From: a virus
DNA length: 64,000 nt
IMG/VR virus record: IMGVR_UViG_3300022680_000058
Coordinates: 62,001-126,000 of that record
Strand: one strand, 5' to 3'
Positions 1 to 8,231 of the stretch are shown here, piece by piece (positions within the stretch are counted from its first letter, which is position 1; every line of letters starts with the position of its first letter). Under the pieces are notes generated by a model. It was not told the origin of the DNA and made no database searches. It worked only from the letters and a program-made list of their open reading frames with translations. Made by a program: the position numbers and the translations under genes.

Positions 1-2300
1 GCCTCAAATTCACCTCGATAATCCTCTGGAACATCGACGATTTGAAGCCCGAGCTCTCGATACCGTGCCTCATCTTCCTCGTCTCCAGGGCCAAGGATTC
101 GAGAAGAAATCCGCTCATTACCAACAACAACCTTGAAAAACTTCCCGCTGAATCGCTCCTTGGGGTGGACCTCCCAGGTTGCATACTCCCGGATAAACGT
201 CATGGGGTCTTCAGATTCTTTAGCCTGGTCAATCCTCTTCTCGATGAACGCGTTGGGGCGCTCCTTCGATGACGCCACAATCAGCACACCTGGGAGCCGA
301 CCAACCCTCTGGAACCTGGACTTCATTCGCCGAATGATCGACTTGTAGATTTTCTCTCCGACATCGATGAGCACCTCTCGCCCAAGGCGATCAACCTCCT
401 TGGCCTCACCCATAAAGCTCGACTCATCGATAAACCCAGAGAACACATTGAGGCCGATGATTGCAGACGAACCAGTCGAGCCAGCCACGACCTGAATATT
501 GTTCGGGAACCTGATTTCGAGCTGCGACGGCGCCTCTTTGGATGGAAAGTGCTCCTGAAAGTATCTTGAGTGACGAATCTTTCCGATCAACTCGTTGATA
601 ACGACACGCTTGGCCACCTTCTCCGTGACACTCAACATCGCCACGTAGATATTAGACCCAAGGTCAATCCCATACGCCCGTTGAGGATTCCTGAGGCATG
701 ACATCTGATAAATGGCGTAAGCCATCGCAGTTGTTGAGAAAAAGCTATTGTGAACCACGACGCCATTGACAACAGCGTTACCTGTCGCCGGAACACTCAA
801 GTCGTAAACATCACGAACACCCCTTGGCTCAACCGACTCAACCCGCTCCCACACGATGTCATCGCTCATGTCAGCGAATCTCCGGAACCTCCCGTGATAC
901 CCGACCGAATCACACAACCGAACAAACTTTTGACGCCCCATATAGGAGCCCTTACACAACCCAGCAAGCTTGGCCCACTTCTTCTTGTTGTGCAGTCCAG
1001 TCTCTCTTCGGATCTCTTTCAGCTCTTTTGTCGTAATCGGGACAACATCCCAATTCGAGTTCGGCTTCACACTCCTCGCCTGCTTCAGGAGCCGATCACA
1101 CGCCGCCTCTTTCCCCGGTATCTGTCCAACCCTCTCCATGAACAAAATCTGGTTCGGCGCGTCAGCTATCTGAAGCCTCCAGGCATCGAGGTCACCATCC
1201 TGGTTCTTTTTGCGCTTGTAGCTCTTCCGAGCCACCACACCAAAGCGACGGAGGAGATACTGGATGTCATCGATCAACCCCTCAGACGCAAGGCAGATCT
1301 CAATCTTTCGAGGACTCCCCGTGTAGACGTCCCCATCGGTGAACAGCCAACGAAGAAAGAGAGAGAGCTGCTCATCCGACAAACCAAAATACGTATCCGG
1401 TACCCTTTTTACTTTCGACAGGCATCTGATACCAAGAGTGTCAGTCCACTCTGTCAATCCCCTAAGGCTGATCGTAGGCTTCCCATCTGTGGTCGGGCTC
1501 GCCCCATCAAACCCAGGAATCGATCCAGCATGCTTGACGACTTCTGCTCTAAGATTCGGGTCACCTTTGGTGTACGTCGTCCGCGCCCCTGTCATGCTTC
1601 CGTCAGCGATGAGAGCCGCCGAGACGACCACTTCATCGTCTGAGATTTCGAGCTCTCTCTGAGGGGCTGGGACGCGACGAGCTACAGCTACCAAATCACC
1701 CTCTTCAAGAGCAGAGACATGACGATACCCATCCGGGCACAACACCGGGTGATCAAGGCTCGCATCGAGGTGCTGACCTGAGACCAGCTTCATCCTGGCA
1801 CATTCTTTTCGACCAGACTTCCATACCCGATTCGACCTCTCATGGGCAATTGATTGCCCACCAAATGACGGAACTGATGGTGTCTTCCCAACAGCTTGAC
1901 CAATCGTCATCCTTGTGCCAGAATCTGAATCTACGAAAAAACTCAATGATTCTAGGCACTTCCCCCACCCAATGCTGCCTCCGAGCAATGCCTCTTGGTA
2001 CTGTCCCTCAAAGAGTTCCACCATATCGTCTTTGAGCTGTGGCCAGAGGGACGCACCAGTCTCACCGAGGAAATATGGATCTGTCAGGAACTCTCTGATA
2101 CTGACCGGAGCTACACGATACTCGATGTCGGCGATGGACCTGTAACCCTTCGTCTCGCCAACAGCCAGCTTGTTGTAGATTTCAAGGACAGCTTCTCGCT
2201 CCTCTGGTGGGAGCCTTTCAATATCAGCAAGGAGGAGATCTTCCTCTTCTTCGTCAGTCCTGGTGGATCTGACCCTGCCATTCACATCAAGGATAGGCAC
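1..2300 (-). CDS. terL: Terminase large subunit, intein-containing, C-terminus outside window
   Basis: Motor ATPase and nuclease subunit that packages phage DNA into the prohead. Reading the minus strand from a GTG at 2300 gives an open frame to the window edge. The N-extein (about 114 residues) ends in GGSIGWGK; after removal of the insert at 747-1958 it joins SFFSTTAM, restoring the Walker A motif GSIGWGKS. Further on come FPNNIQVVAGSTG and a Walker B-like VFSGFIDESSFM, both typical of large terminases. The C-terminal nuclease domain lies beyond position 1. The upstream gene stops 6 bp before this start. No strong Shine-Dalgarno is visible at the GTG, so the exact start is uncertain. The family call is secure; the start is not. 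Confidence 0.85.
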   Translation of the reverse strand, partial: MPILDVNGRVRSTRTDEEEEDLLLADIERLPPEEREAVLEIYNKLAVGETKGYRSIADIEYRVAPVSIREFLTDPYFLGETGASLWPQLKDDMVELFEGQYQEALLGGSIGWGKCLESLSFFVDSDSGTRMTIGQAVGKTPSVPSFGGQSIAHERSNRVWKSGRKECARMKLVSGQHLDASLDHPVLCPDGYRHVSALEEGDLVAVARRVPAPQRELEISDDEVVVSAALIADGSMTGARTTYTKGDPNLRAEVVKHAGSIPGFDGASPTTDGKPTISLRGLTEWTDTLGIRCLSKVKRVPDTYFGLSDEQLSLFLRWLFTDGDVYTGSPRKIEICLASEGLIDDIQYLLRRFGVVARKSYKRKKNQDGDLDAWRLQIADAPNQILFMERVGQIPGKEAACDRLLKQARSVKPNSNWDVVPITTKELKEIRRETGLHNKKKWAKLAGLCKGSYMGRQKFVRLCDSVGYHGRFRRFADMSDDIVWERVESVEPRGVRDVYDLSVPATGNAVVNGVVVHNSFFSTTAMAYAIYQMSCLRNPQRAYGIDLGSNIYVAMLSVTEKVAKRVVINELIGKIRHSRYFQEHFPSKEAPSQLEIRFPNNIQVVAGSTGSSAIIGLNVFSGFIDESSFMGEAKEVDRLGREVLIDVGEKIYKSIIRRMKSRFQRVGRLPGVLIVASSKERPNAFIEKRIDQAKESEDPMTFIREYATWEVHPKERFSGKFFKVVVGNERISSRILGPGDEEDEARYRELGLQIVDVPEDYRGEFE
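747..1958 (-). mobile_element. Intein with LAGLIDADG endonuclease in terL
   Basis: A 404-residue in-frame protein insert begins with Cys (CLESLSFF, codon 1958-1956) and ends in VVVHN directly before Ser, the standard splice junction residues. Inside are LIADGSM and LRWLFTDGDV, the two LAGLIDADG-type helices of a dodecapeptide homing endonuclease, so it is probably a full-length mobile intein. It sits between the Lys and Ser of the terminase P-loop, so the ATPase can only work after splicing. A copy of the recurring palindrome GGGCAAT-TG-ATTGCCC lies in the coding sequence at 1844-1859. Confidence 0.85.
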
Positions 2301-2305
2301 AAGTG

Positions 2306-3016
2306 CTACTCGTCGCCCGCCGCCTTCTGTGGGGCTTCTAGCTCGGCTTTTTCAGCACGCCTCTTGATCCTCTCGACGATAGACACGACTCGTCGCCGAG
2401 CGTCTGGCTTCTTCAAGACCTCAGCCGTCTTCTCACTGTACTCCCCGACGTCGATCTTACCTTCACCCTGGCCAGCTCCTCCGAGGGCCTTGATCGCCTC
2501 TCGTTCCTCTTTGCCATGCATCTCGACAAGCCTCGCCGCAGAAAGGATATTCCTGTCCGTGATGTCAAACGGGACGCCGAGCTCATTCTCTTTCCCGATG
2601 ATCAGGTCTATCCTGTCCCGTTGAGCAAGATAGAGGCACTCCAACTCAATCATACGGTCCATGGTTTTTCGCTGCTTCCCATAGACACTCTTAGCGATCG
2701 TCCCTGGCCTTCGACCTTTCGACGGCACTATCGCCGCCAACCTGTCGTCGAGAATCACCTCGCCATTGACAGGCTCGACAACCTTCTTCCGCCTCTCGGT
2801 TATCACCTTCGTGAGAGCTTCGACAGTCACATCAGTAAGGCACTCAAGGATGTCCTGGATGAACCTCGCCACGTCTCTGGACGAGACCCCCTCCTGGAGC
2901 ATGTCATCGATATCTTCGATATTGCTGAGCTCTCCAAGCCTCATCGCTATCGAGACACGGTCTGATTTACTGAAGGTTGGCTTTTCCGTCTTTGTCGTCA
3001 TCGTTCCATTAGACAT
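2306..3016 (-). CDS. Unknown protein next to terL; possible small terminase subunit
   Basis: About 236 residues, mostly charged and predicted helical, with no recognised motif. It is the gene immediately upstream of terL with only a few bases between them, which is where a small terminase or DNA-recognition subunit often lies; that role is inferred from position only. Start choice is open: ATG at 3016 overlaps a -10-like AATAAT, and the in-frame ATG at 3001 would suit a transcript from the promoter at 3015-3043. The middle (residues ~60-140) is Arg/Lys-rich and the C-terminus is a Lys/Glu/Arg helix. Confidence 0.55.
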   Translation of the reverse strand: MSNGTMTTKTEKPTFSKSDRVSIAMRLGELSNIEDIDDMLQEGVSSRDVARFIQDILECLTDVTVEALTKVITERRKKVVEPVNGEVILDDRLAAIVPSKGRRPGTIAKSVYGKQRKTMDRMIELECLYLAQRDRIDLIIGKENELGVPFDITDRNILSAARLVEMHGKEEREAIKALGGAGQGEGKIDVGEYSEKTAEVLKKPDARRRVVSIVERIKRRAEKAELEAPQKAAGDE

Positions 3017-3043
3017 TATTGACAAAGCCGGACTGTACGTCAA
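3015..3043 (-). promoter_or_regulatory. Predicted sigma70-like promoter
   Basis: TTGACG, 17 bp, then AATAAT on the minus strand just ahead of the gene ending at 2306. The predicted transcript start is near 3007. Confidence 0.4.
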
Positions 3044-3058
3044 GAAGAGTAGGCCTGC

Positions 3059-3247
3059 TCAATACCACCCACGTCTGATGGACATCATGGAGCTCTCCAC
3101 CACCGCATCAACCACATCATCAACGCCTTCTTCGTCAACGCCCCCTAGGTCATCAAAGATTCTTTGCTCAACGAGGTCTCTGACACAGGCGATCAAGTCG
3201 GCCTTGTGCTCAGGATACTTCGTGAGCCATTCGTCAAAAACTCTCAC
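3059..3247 (-). CDS. Small acidic protein of unknown function
   Basis: 62 residues from a GTG start, acidic in the middle (GGVDEEGVDDVVDAVVE) with a short basic end. It is packed between its neighbours in the same direction with 15-20 bp spacers, as expected of a real small phage gene. No motif recognised. Confidence 0.45.
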   Translation of the reverse strand: MRVFDEWLTKYPEHKADLIACVRDLVEQRIFDDLGGVDEEGVDDVVDAVVESSMMSIRRGWY

Positions 3248-3265
3248 TCATCCCTGAACCGCCTC

Positions 3266-3493
3266 CTACTCAAATTCCTTGTACTCCTCCAAAAGAAGCT
3301 TGGCGTCCCTGTGACACCGGTTTCCGACCGACACCAAAATGTCGACCGAAAGAGCCACGTAATGGTCATCTGGCCCGGAAAATTTCACACCATTGACAGG
3401 GTCAACCCTAGTCTCGATCAGCTCAAGAGCTCTCTGTTCTGACTTGTCTCTGATTTTCAACAACAATTCAGCACGATCTTTGTCCGAAAGCAT
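3266..3493 (-). CDS. Small protein of unknown function
   Basis: About 75 residues beginning MLSDKDRAEL. The start is chosen because GGGAGGT lies just upstream and the ATG overlaps the TGA of the previous gene. The protein is charged with hydrophobic stretches (VALSVDILVSVGN) and has no recognised motif. It is the last gene of a translationally coupled trio with the two paralogues upstream. Confidence 0.55.
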   Translation of the reverse strand: MLSDKDRAELLLKIRDKSEQRALELIETRVDPVNGVKFSGPDDHYVALSVDILVSVGNRCHRDAKLLLEEYKEFE

Positions 3494-3993
3494 CACTGAC
3501 CTCCCATCCTTCTGTTCCTCTTCGCAACAGCACACCGCTTCCTCAGCTTGCCGAGCTCTTCAAGCTCGATGTTCAAGGAGCGCAGCTTCCCCAGATACCT
3601 CGCCTCCTCCTGCTCCCTAAGAGCATCCACATTATCGAGCCGATGCTTGATGAGCTCCTCGGCATCAAACACGTCGAAAAATCTCCCCAAGAGAGACCTG
3701 AGGGTCTCTCCCTCGACATCATCTGACGAGAGTGGCCTGTGTCCACGGACCAAGATATCCCCGTTGGGAGAATCCAACCTGAACCTTGACAGGTCCACAA
3801 TCGGAACGAGAAACGTTTCACACCTCGGGTCCTCGATTCTGGCTGTCAGGAAATACCGGTCGCCGAGGTCTTTCCTGATCATCACGACTCGGCATTTGAA
3901 ATACTCCCGAGATATAATCTGATTGACCATCCAGCCGCTCCTCTCGACGACTTCCCTGATCTCTTTGTGGGTCATGCTCTTTCTTTTAGACAT
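3493..3993 (-). CDS. Unknown protein, paralogue of the adjacent upstream gene
   Basis: 166 residues. It aligns from end to end with the product of 3995-4444: both start MT[HY][EK]EI, contain KDLG[DN]R[YF].L.AR[IV]ED in the first half, a VDL.R..DS..GD.LV motif in the middle, and a C-terminal coiled region with EE.R. The pair therefore arose by tandem duplication. Basic C-terminus (KLRKRCAVAKRNRR). Start supported by GAGGG upstream. Function unknown. Confidence 0.65.
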   Translation of the reverse strand: MSKRKSMTHKEIREVVERSGWMVNQIISREYFKCRVVMIRKDLGDRYFLTARIEDPRCETFLVPIVDLSRFRLDSPNGDILVRGHRPLSSDDVEGETLRSLLGRFFDVFDAEELIKHRLDNVDALREQEEARYLGKLRSLNIELEELGKLRKRCAVAKRNRRMGGQ

Positions 3994-3994
3994 G

Positions 3995-4444
3995 TCAGCC
4001 CTCTTGCTCCCCCAGCTTGTTGAGGGCCTTGACCTCGGAATTGAGCTTCTGGATGGACTTGGCGTGCCGGTCTTCCTCTTCCAAGATCAGCTCGTCCACC
4101 TTCTTCTTCCCAATCTTGGCGAGCACAGAGACATCGAACTCACCGAAAAACATCTCCAACACGGGACGAAGGGGAACCCTCGCGATGTCGGCGTGAGTGA
4201 GAACCTTGTGATCCCACACCAAAAGATCACTGCCGGTGCTGTCTTCCCGCCGCCGCAACAGGTCCACTGTCGAGCCAACAGCATCCTTATATCGACCATC
4301 CTCAACCCTGGCCTCCAAACGGAACCTGTTGCCGAGGTCTTTGCTCATGTACACGACATCGATGATAGGGTTTCCATGCGAAACGACCTTTTCGAGTTCC
4401 CACCCATGCTCTTTGACGAACTTCTTGATCTCCTCGTATGTCAT
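3995..4444 (-). CDS. Unknown protein, paralogue of the adjacent downstream gene
   Basis: 149 residues from MTYEEIKKF; a good AGGAG Shine-Dalgarno precedes this ATG, so longer upstream reading is unlikely. It is the sister copy of 3493-3993 (shared KDLGNRFRLEARVED and a long helical C-terminus) and stops one base before that gene begins. No enzyme motif seen. Confidence 0.65.
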   Translation of the reverse strand: MTYEEIKKFVKEHGWELEKVVSHGNPIIDVVYMSKDLGNRFRLEARVEDGRYKDAVGSTVDLLRRREDSTGSDLLVWDHKVLTHADIARVPLRPVLEMFFGEFDVSVLAKIGKKKVDELILEEEDRHAKSIQKLNSEVKALNKLGEQEG

Positions 4445-4466
4445 CCTGCTCTCCTTCTCCCGCGTG

Positions 4467-4673
4467 TCAGACTTCGTCCTCGTACAAGTCGAACACCATC
4501 TCTCTAGCTTCCATCTCTGAACGGTTGATACCGCCAGGGATCGGTGTTGTCTTGAGCTCCTGCAACTCCTCCACGGCTTCACGAGCGACAATGGCAGCTC
4601 GTACTGCACTACGACCCCACGCGATTGCCGCACCATACGCCGCCGCCCAGACCGCCTTCTCTTCTCGTGTCAT
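4467..4673 (-). CDS. Small Ala-rich helical protein
   Basis: 68 residues starting MTREEKAVWAAAYGAAIAWG, with AAGGA upstream of the ATG. The N-terminal half is an amphipathic, alanine-rich helix and the C-terminus is acidic. Function unknown. Confidence 0.55.
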   Translation of the reverse strand: MTREEKAVWAAAYGAAIAWGRSAVRAAIVAREAVEELQELKTTPIPGGINRSEMEAREMVFDLYEDEV

Positions 4674-4863
4674 GGTTTCCTTCTCCTCAATCCGCCGCCC
4701 GAAGTGGCTCACCCGCCGGACCACTGAAGTGCCTAGCGACCGCCTCAGTCTTCCGCCACACAGCCGAAGCCCTATGGGCATATTTCGACCAGTAGCAGTC
4801 GACTATCTGAACCGCCCAGTCGTTACGGGCGAGGCTATCGCCTTCGAGTTCTTCCCGTTCCGC

Positions 4864-5841
4864 CTAGAGCCACTCCCTCGCATGATTCGCTGCCCCACGG
4901 GGCACCGGAACACCAAACAACTCTGAAAGCTCCTTGATGAGATCTCTTCGCTTCGCAATAGGGAGCCACGAGTCGATTTCTTCGACCACATTGTCAGTGT
5001 AGTCCCCGACGCCATCCACACCCTCGCTCCATGCTGCCTCACAGGCTTCCTCAGCCACGTTATCGAACGTGATGACATATTCACGAGGGCCGTTCTTTCC
5101 ATTCCTGACAGCCGCCCCAGCGATGGCAACCGAGTCACAGAAAATCTGGGTATTGGGGCTCACCGACTCGATGGCGCGGAGTGTCAACGAGAACTTCGAC
5201 CCGCGACTCTTGGGACCAATACCAAGGAGGTGAACCCGAGCAGGCTTGACCTCGGCACAGAAGTCTCTGATGTCCTGAACGCTGGTAGCATCCTTCTGCA
5301 TTGGGAAGGCACAAACGAAGTCGTCAAACCCGAGGAATTCCACCGCATAGCAGTGGAACTCGACGAGCGGGATTTGACCCTTCTGGTGGGGAACAATGAT
5401 GTTTGCCCCGAACTCTCGACAGCGACGGACTCTCTCGGCGTAGGCTTCGAGCCTGTCTAAGGTCTCCCACTGGTGAGCAACCTTGTCCGGCGCAACGATG
5501 AAAAGCTGACCACCGAGCCGCTTTGCCAACCGCTCGTAAAGGTCGAGAATCTGGCGCCAGTCCTCATCGAAGATTGGAGCCACCGTGTAGGGACCGTTCT
5601 CGTCGAAGTCGACCTCCGAGTATGCCCCCGAGTCAACGAAGACCCGCCGACCAGTCCCAGCGAGCTCATAGAGCGCCTCTTCACAAGACCGAATGGCGCC
5701 CTCTTTCGTCGACAAGAGTTCACCAGCAGTGACGCCCACGTCGATCCCAGCCTGGTGGAATCCTCTGACGTCCCCGACTCGCGACGAACCCGAAGCGAAA
5801 TAGACGTAAGGGTTGGTGACTTCCAGTGGTATAAGCGCCAT
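4864..5841 (-). CDS. TGT-superfamily base-exchange enzyme, possibly DpdA-like DNA 7-deazaguanine transglycosylase
   Basis: 325 residues with hallmarks of the tRNA-guanine transglycosylase fold: VDSGAYS at ~69-75, LFIVAPDK at ~113-120, VHLLGIGPKSRG at ~203-214 (compare the LxGVG loop of TGT) and IFCDSVAI at ~233-240, which may carry the nucleophilic Asp. The C-terminal zinc site of bacterial TGT is absent. Phage members of this superfamily (DpdA) insert 7-deazaguanines into DNA; that substrate is inferred because a phage has little need for a tRNA enzyme. No preQ0 synthesis genes are visible in the window, so the base would have to come from the host or from genes elsewhere. Start at 5841 is chosen because it follows the promoter at 5870-5898 and has a GAGG upstream. 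Monocistronic with its own promoter. Confidence 0.6.
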   Translation of the reverse strand: MALIPLEVTNPYVYFASGSSRVGDVRGFHQAGIDVGVTAGELLSTKEGAIRSCEEALYELAGTGRRVFVDSGAYSEVDFDENGPYTVAPIFDEDWRQILDLYERLAKRLGGQLFIVAPDKVAHQWETLDRLEAYAERVRRCREFGANIIVPHQKGQIPLVEFHCYAVEFLGFDDFVCAFPMQKDATSVQDIRDFCAEVKPARVHLLGIGPKSRGSKFSLTLRAIESVSPNTQIFCDSVAIAGAAVRNGKNGPREYVITFDNVAEEACEAAWSEGVDGVGDYTDNVVEEIDSWLPIAKRRDLIKELSELFGVPVPRGAANHAREWL

Positions 5842-5869
5842 GTCCGACCTCGTTTCCTCGACCATATGC

Positions 5870-5898
5870 AATGTAGACATATGGTTTGCGTTTGTCAA
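5870..5898 (-). promoter_or_regulatory. Promoter sharing a 17-bp sequence with the one at 55245
   Basis: TTGACA, 17 bp, TACATT. The first 17 bases (TTGACAAACGCAAACCA) are identical to those of the plus-strand promoter at 55245-55272, so the two genes may be co-regulated. Confidence 0.7.
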
Positions 5899-5951
5899 CT
5901 GGCCGAACAGAGAAAGTTGCTCTTTTCTTTTTGAGATCGTCATGGCTCCAA

Positions 5952-5966
5952 CCAAAGAAACTTTGG
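5952..5966. repeat. Copy of recurring palindrome CAAAG-3-CTTTG
   Basis: CCAAAG-AAA-CTTTGG, intergenic, upstream of the promoter at 5870-5898. One of at least eight copies in the window (see findings). Confidence 0.6.
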
Positions 5967-6022
5967 TAACTTTTTGCTTTTTTGAAACCAGAATGATTTC
6001 AATGTGTTATCAATTTGAAGTT

Positions 6023-6316
6023 TCAAGTCTCCCGCTTAAGGGATCTAGAAATTTCCGAGTGCTCTTCTTCGGTCGGTGCAGGGAGCTTGCTGATCGTTCG
6101 GTTGAGGAATGTGATGTCATCTTCGAGAGAGGCGATCTTGCGGTGGAGGGCTTCGAGCTCCTGGTGGAGTTCCGGCAACGTGAGCTGTCGGCGTCTCCAA
6201 TCCTTGATCAGCTCATCGAGGTCTTCGGGTATTCGGAACCTGATCGGGTCGCCCTTGGTCCGTTTCTCGAACTCCTCGACCCGATCAAGCCACATCTCTT
6301 TTCGGCGTGTTCCCAT
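6023..6316 (-). CDS. Unknown coiled-coil protein
   Basis: About 97 residues starting MGTRRKEM; the ATG overlaps the stop of the upstream gene. The C-terminal half is predicted coiled coil (ELHQELEALHRKIASLEDDI). No motif for function. Confidence 0.6.
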   Translation of the reverse strand: MGTRRKEMWLDRVEEFEKRTKGDPIRFRIPEDLDELIKDWRRRQLTLPELHQELEALHRKIASLEDDITFLNRTISKLPAPTEEEHSEISRSLKRET

Positions 6317-6783
6317 CACCATTCATCGCCTTCGTCATCGCCCGGCTCAATGATGGCCGCATACTTGTTTGGCTTCTCGATTATCGAAGCTTCATCGACC
6401 ATGCTGCCAAACGAACGAATGATGACAGCCGAGACACTATCTCTGATCGTGCCGCCCAACACACTCTCAGAGCTCATGATGATACAGTTCCTCAACCAAG
6501 CATCGACAAGGGACTCGTCATTCCTGTTCCCAAGGAACCGCTCCAGGTAGAGGTGGACGATGTTATATCCCACCAGCTCGACGAACCTCTCCGTGAAGGT
6601 GCACTCGAAAAACTCCGTGGATGACCTACCATCGAGATCAAGCTCCAAAACACCCTTCTCGGCGAGGGCCTTCGCCACCCTCTTGTCTTCCGGGTGGAGC
6701 TCCACACTCGAACTGAAGTCCCCCTCAGAGTCACGGATCAGCTCACAGAGCATGTTGTGTTGTGCTTTCGTAAGGTTTATCAC
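6316..6783 (-). CDS. Unknown protein
   Basis: 155 residues. Residues 1-50 (TKAQHNMLCELIRDSEG...AKALAEKGVLELD) resemble a small helical, possibly winged-helix, segment, but this is weak. The C-terminus is acidic (EPGDDEGDEW). Translationally coupled to the gene at 6023. Confidence 0.55.
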   Translation of the reverse strand: MINLTKAQHNMLCELIRDSEGDFSSSVELHPEDKRVAKALAEKGVLELDLDGRSSTEFFECTFTERFVELVGYNIVHLYLERFLGNRNDESLVDAWLRNCIIMSSESVLGGTIRDSVSAVIIRSFGSMVDEASIIEKPNKYAAIIEPGDDEGDEW

Positions 6784-6786
6784 AGC

Positions 6787-7164
6787 TCACCTCTCTCTCG
6801 ACGCCATGTCGTGTCCGAAGAAAATCGAATGGTTCACAAGAGCATTTGTGAAGTCAGAGAGCTTCAGCTTGCGCGCCATCCTTTTCTCGAAACATTTGGC
6901 GTGCAGGATCTCCTTCTTCCCAGCGAACTCATTCCACAGCTCATCGTTGACGTGGAAAAGCCAATCGATCACCTCCCCGCAGTCATCACACTCAGCCACG
7001 CCAGGGGCGTACTTGAACATGTTGCTCTCGTCCTCAGGCATGATCTCGAATCTGATGGAGAACTTCTCCACCCCAAGCTTGTGGGCGATGACCACCACGA
7101 AGAAGAGAAAGTCAACAATCTTCTGGTTCTTCGGTGTCCACCTGATCTGCTTTACGTACTTCAT
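6787..7164 (-). CDS. Unknown protein with possible zinc-binding cysteines
   Basis: 125 residues. CDDC near residue 60 and HAKC near residue 90 could form a zinc site. Hydrophobic stretch VDFLFFVVVIAHKLG near the N-terminus is too short to call a membrane span. Packed in the same direction as its neighbours. Confidence 0.55.
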   Translation of the reverse strand: MKYVKQIRWTPKNQKIVDFLFFVVVIAHKLGVEKFSIRFEIMPEDESNMFKYAPGVAECDDCGEVIDWLFHVNDELWNEFAGKKEILHAKCFEKRMARKLKLSDFTNALVNHSIFFGHDMASRER

Positions 7165-7225
7165 CCTGCTCCAACTCCTCGTTGAAGAACCTGTTCACGG
7201 CATCCATGAGCCCGATCAGGCATGC

Positions 7226-7981
7226 TCACACTTCAATCCCGGTGTAGTCATCCTGAGAGATGAACTGCTGCTCGATGGATGCTAGAACGCCGCCCACCGC
7301 ATCCCACACGACACCATGTGGAGCTCCATAGAGACCCCTGAACTCTCCATCCAAGGCGCCAGGACAGAGAGCCGCCTTGATGCGAGACTCACCAGCCGCT
7401 GCCACAAGCCGCTGCTGGTTCTGAGCGAGACCCCGAACACTCCAGGGCAGGACGTGATCGATCTCGCCGTCGAGAGCTCTCAAAAACTGGGGACTCTGGT
7501 AGGGCGTCATCGACACATGACCCTCGACGTCGAACCCAGCATCACACATGGTCCAGAAGGCATTGACGACCCACTCTCCCACGTCACCCGGAGACCCCGT
7601 ATAGCAGTGGATCGGGGCAATCAGATCGAACTCCACCTTGGGCATGGAGACTGACGCCGTCCCCACGACAGCACCGTTCTCTGTTGTGGGTCTATCGACC
7701 TGTGTCGTCCCGTGGAGGTGCCCCATGGCGAGCACAGTCCAGTTCCCCGTGTGTGTCGCAGAGATACAGGTGTGCCGCTCCCAGCACCCCGCCCGAGCCG
7801 CCTGTCGATACCCATTCTTGAGCTTCACCGAGATACCCTCGACGTTGATGTCCGCCTCCTTGCCGAGGATCGGCTTGCTCAGCAAAGCACAGCGAGGTTG
7901 CCAGTCATCTTCACCCTCGAAAAGCTGATTCCAGATGATCTCGTTGGCACTCTCTTCCGGAACTCGTTGCTGTCTCTCCAT
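7226..7981 (-). CDS. Unknown conserved-looking phage protein
   Basis: About 251 residues from MERQQRVPE (GAGG upstream; the ATG lies just inside the end of the upstream gene). Contains several Cys, His and Trp residues (CWERHTCISATHTGNWTVL), and HVLPWSVRG and PHGVVWDAVGG in the C-terminal third. No family recognised. Confidence 0.55.
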   Translation of the reverse strand: MERQQRVPEESANEIIWNQLFEGEDDWQPRCALLSKPILGKEADINVEGISVKLKNGYRQAARAGCWERHTCISATHTGNWTVLAMGHLHGTTQVDRPTTENGAVVGTASVSMPKVEFDLIAPIHCYTGSPGDVGEWVVNAFWTMCDAGFDVEGHVSMTPYQSPQFLRALDGEIDHVLPWSVRGLAQNQQRLVAAAGESRIKAALCPGALDGEFRGLYGAPHGVVWDAVGGVLASIEQQFISQDDYTGIEV

Positions 7982-7985
7982 CTCC

Positions 7986-8144
7986 TCAACCCTCCTTCTC
8001 GCTCTCGTTGATATCGAATGACGTCTTGGCAAAGATTTCGTGGGCATCCGTGTCAGAGCAACCCCCCCAAGTAGCACCTAAAAACTCTTCGATAACATGT
8101 TTTGTGAGCAAACTGATGCTGTTGAGAACTCCACCCACAAGCAT
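7986..8144 (-). CDS. Small protein of unknown function
   Basis: 52 residues starting MLVGGVLNSISLL, with AAGGAG upstream. Short hydrophobic N-terminus. A weak promoter-like CTGACA, 17 bp, AATAAA lies just upstream. Confidence 0.45.
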   Translation of the reverse strand: MLVGGVLNSISLLTKHVIEEFLGATWGGCSDTDAHEIFAKTSFDINESEKEG

Positions 8145-8193
8145 CTCCTTCGCCTTTATTCTCACACAGGATAAGTCTGTCAGTAATGAAAGT

Positions 8194-8216
8194 AAAGATC
8201 TCAAGTTGAGATCTTT
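8194..8216. repeat. 23-bp near-perfect palindrome, first of two copies
   Basis: Arms AAAGATCTCAA and TTGAGATCTTT around one base. It lies between the stop at 8232 and the gene ending at 7986. The identical 23 bp occurs at 41432-41454 inside a coding sequence. There is no T-run, so a terminator role here is doubtful. Confidence 0.7.
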
Positions 8217-8231
8217 GATAGGTGGGAAAAG

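Noticed and set aside
750-1643. Plus-strand open frame opposite the terL intein
   Set aside because: Shadow of the intein, which reads through on the minus strand with junction and LAGLIDADG motifs.
7112-7207. 31-codon minus-strand frame overlapping the gene at 6787
   Set aside because: No ribosome binding site and overlap with a better gene.
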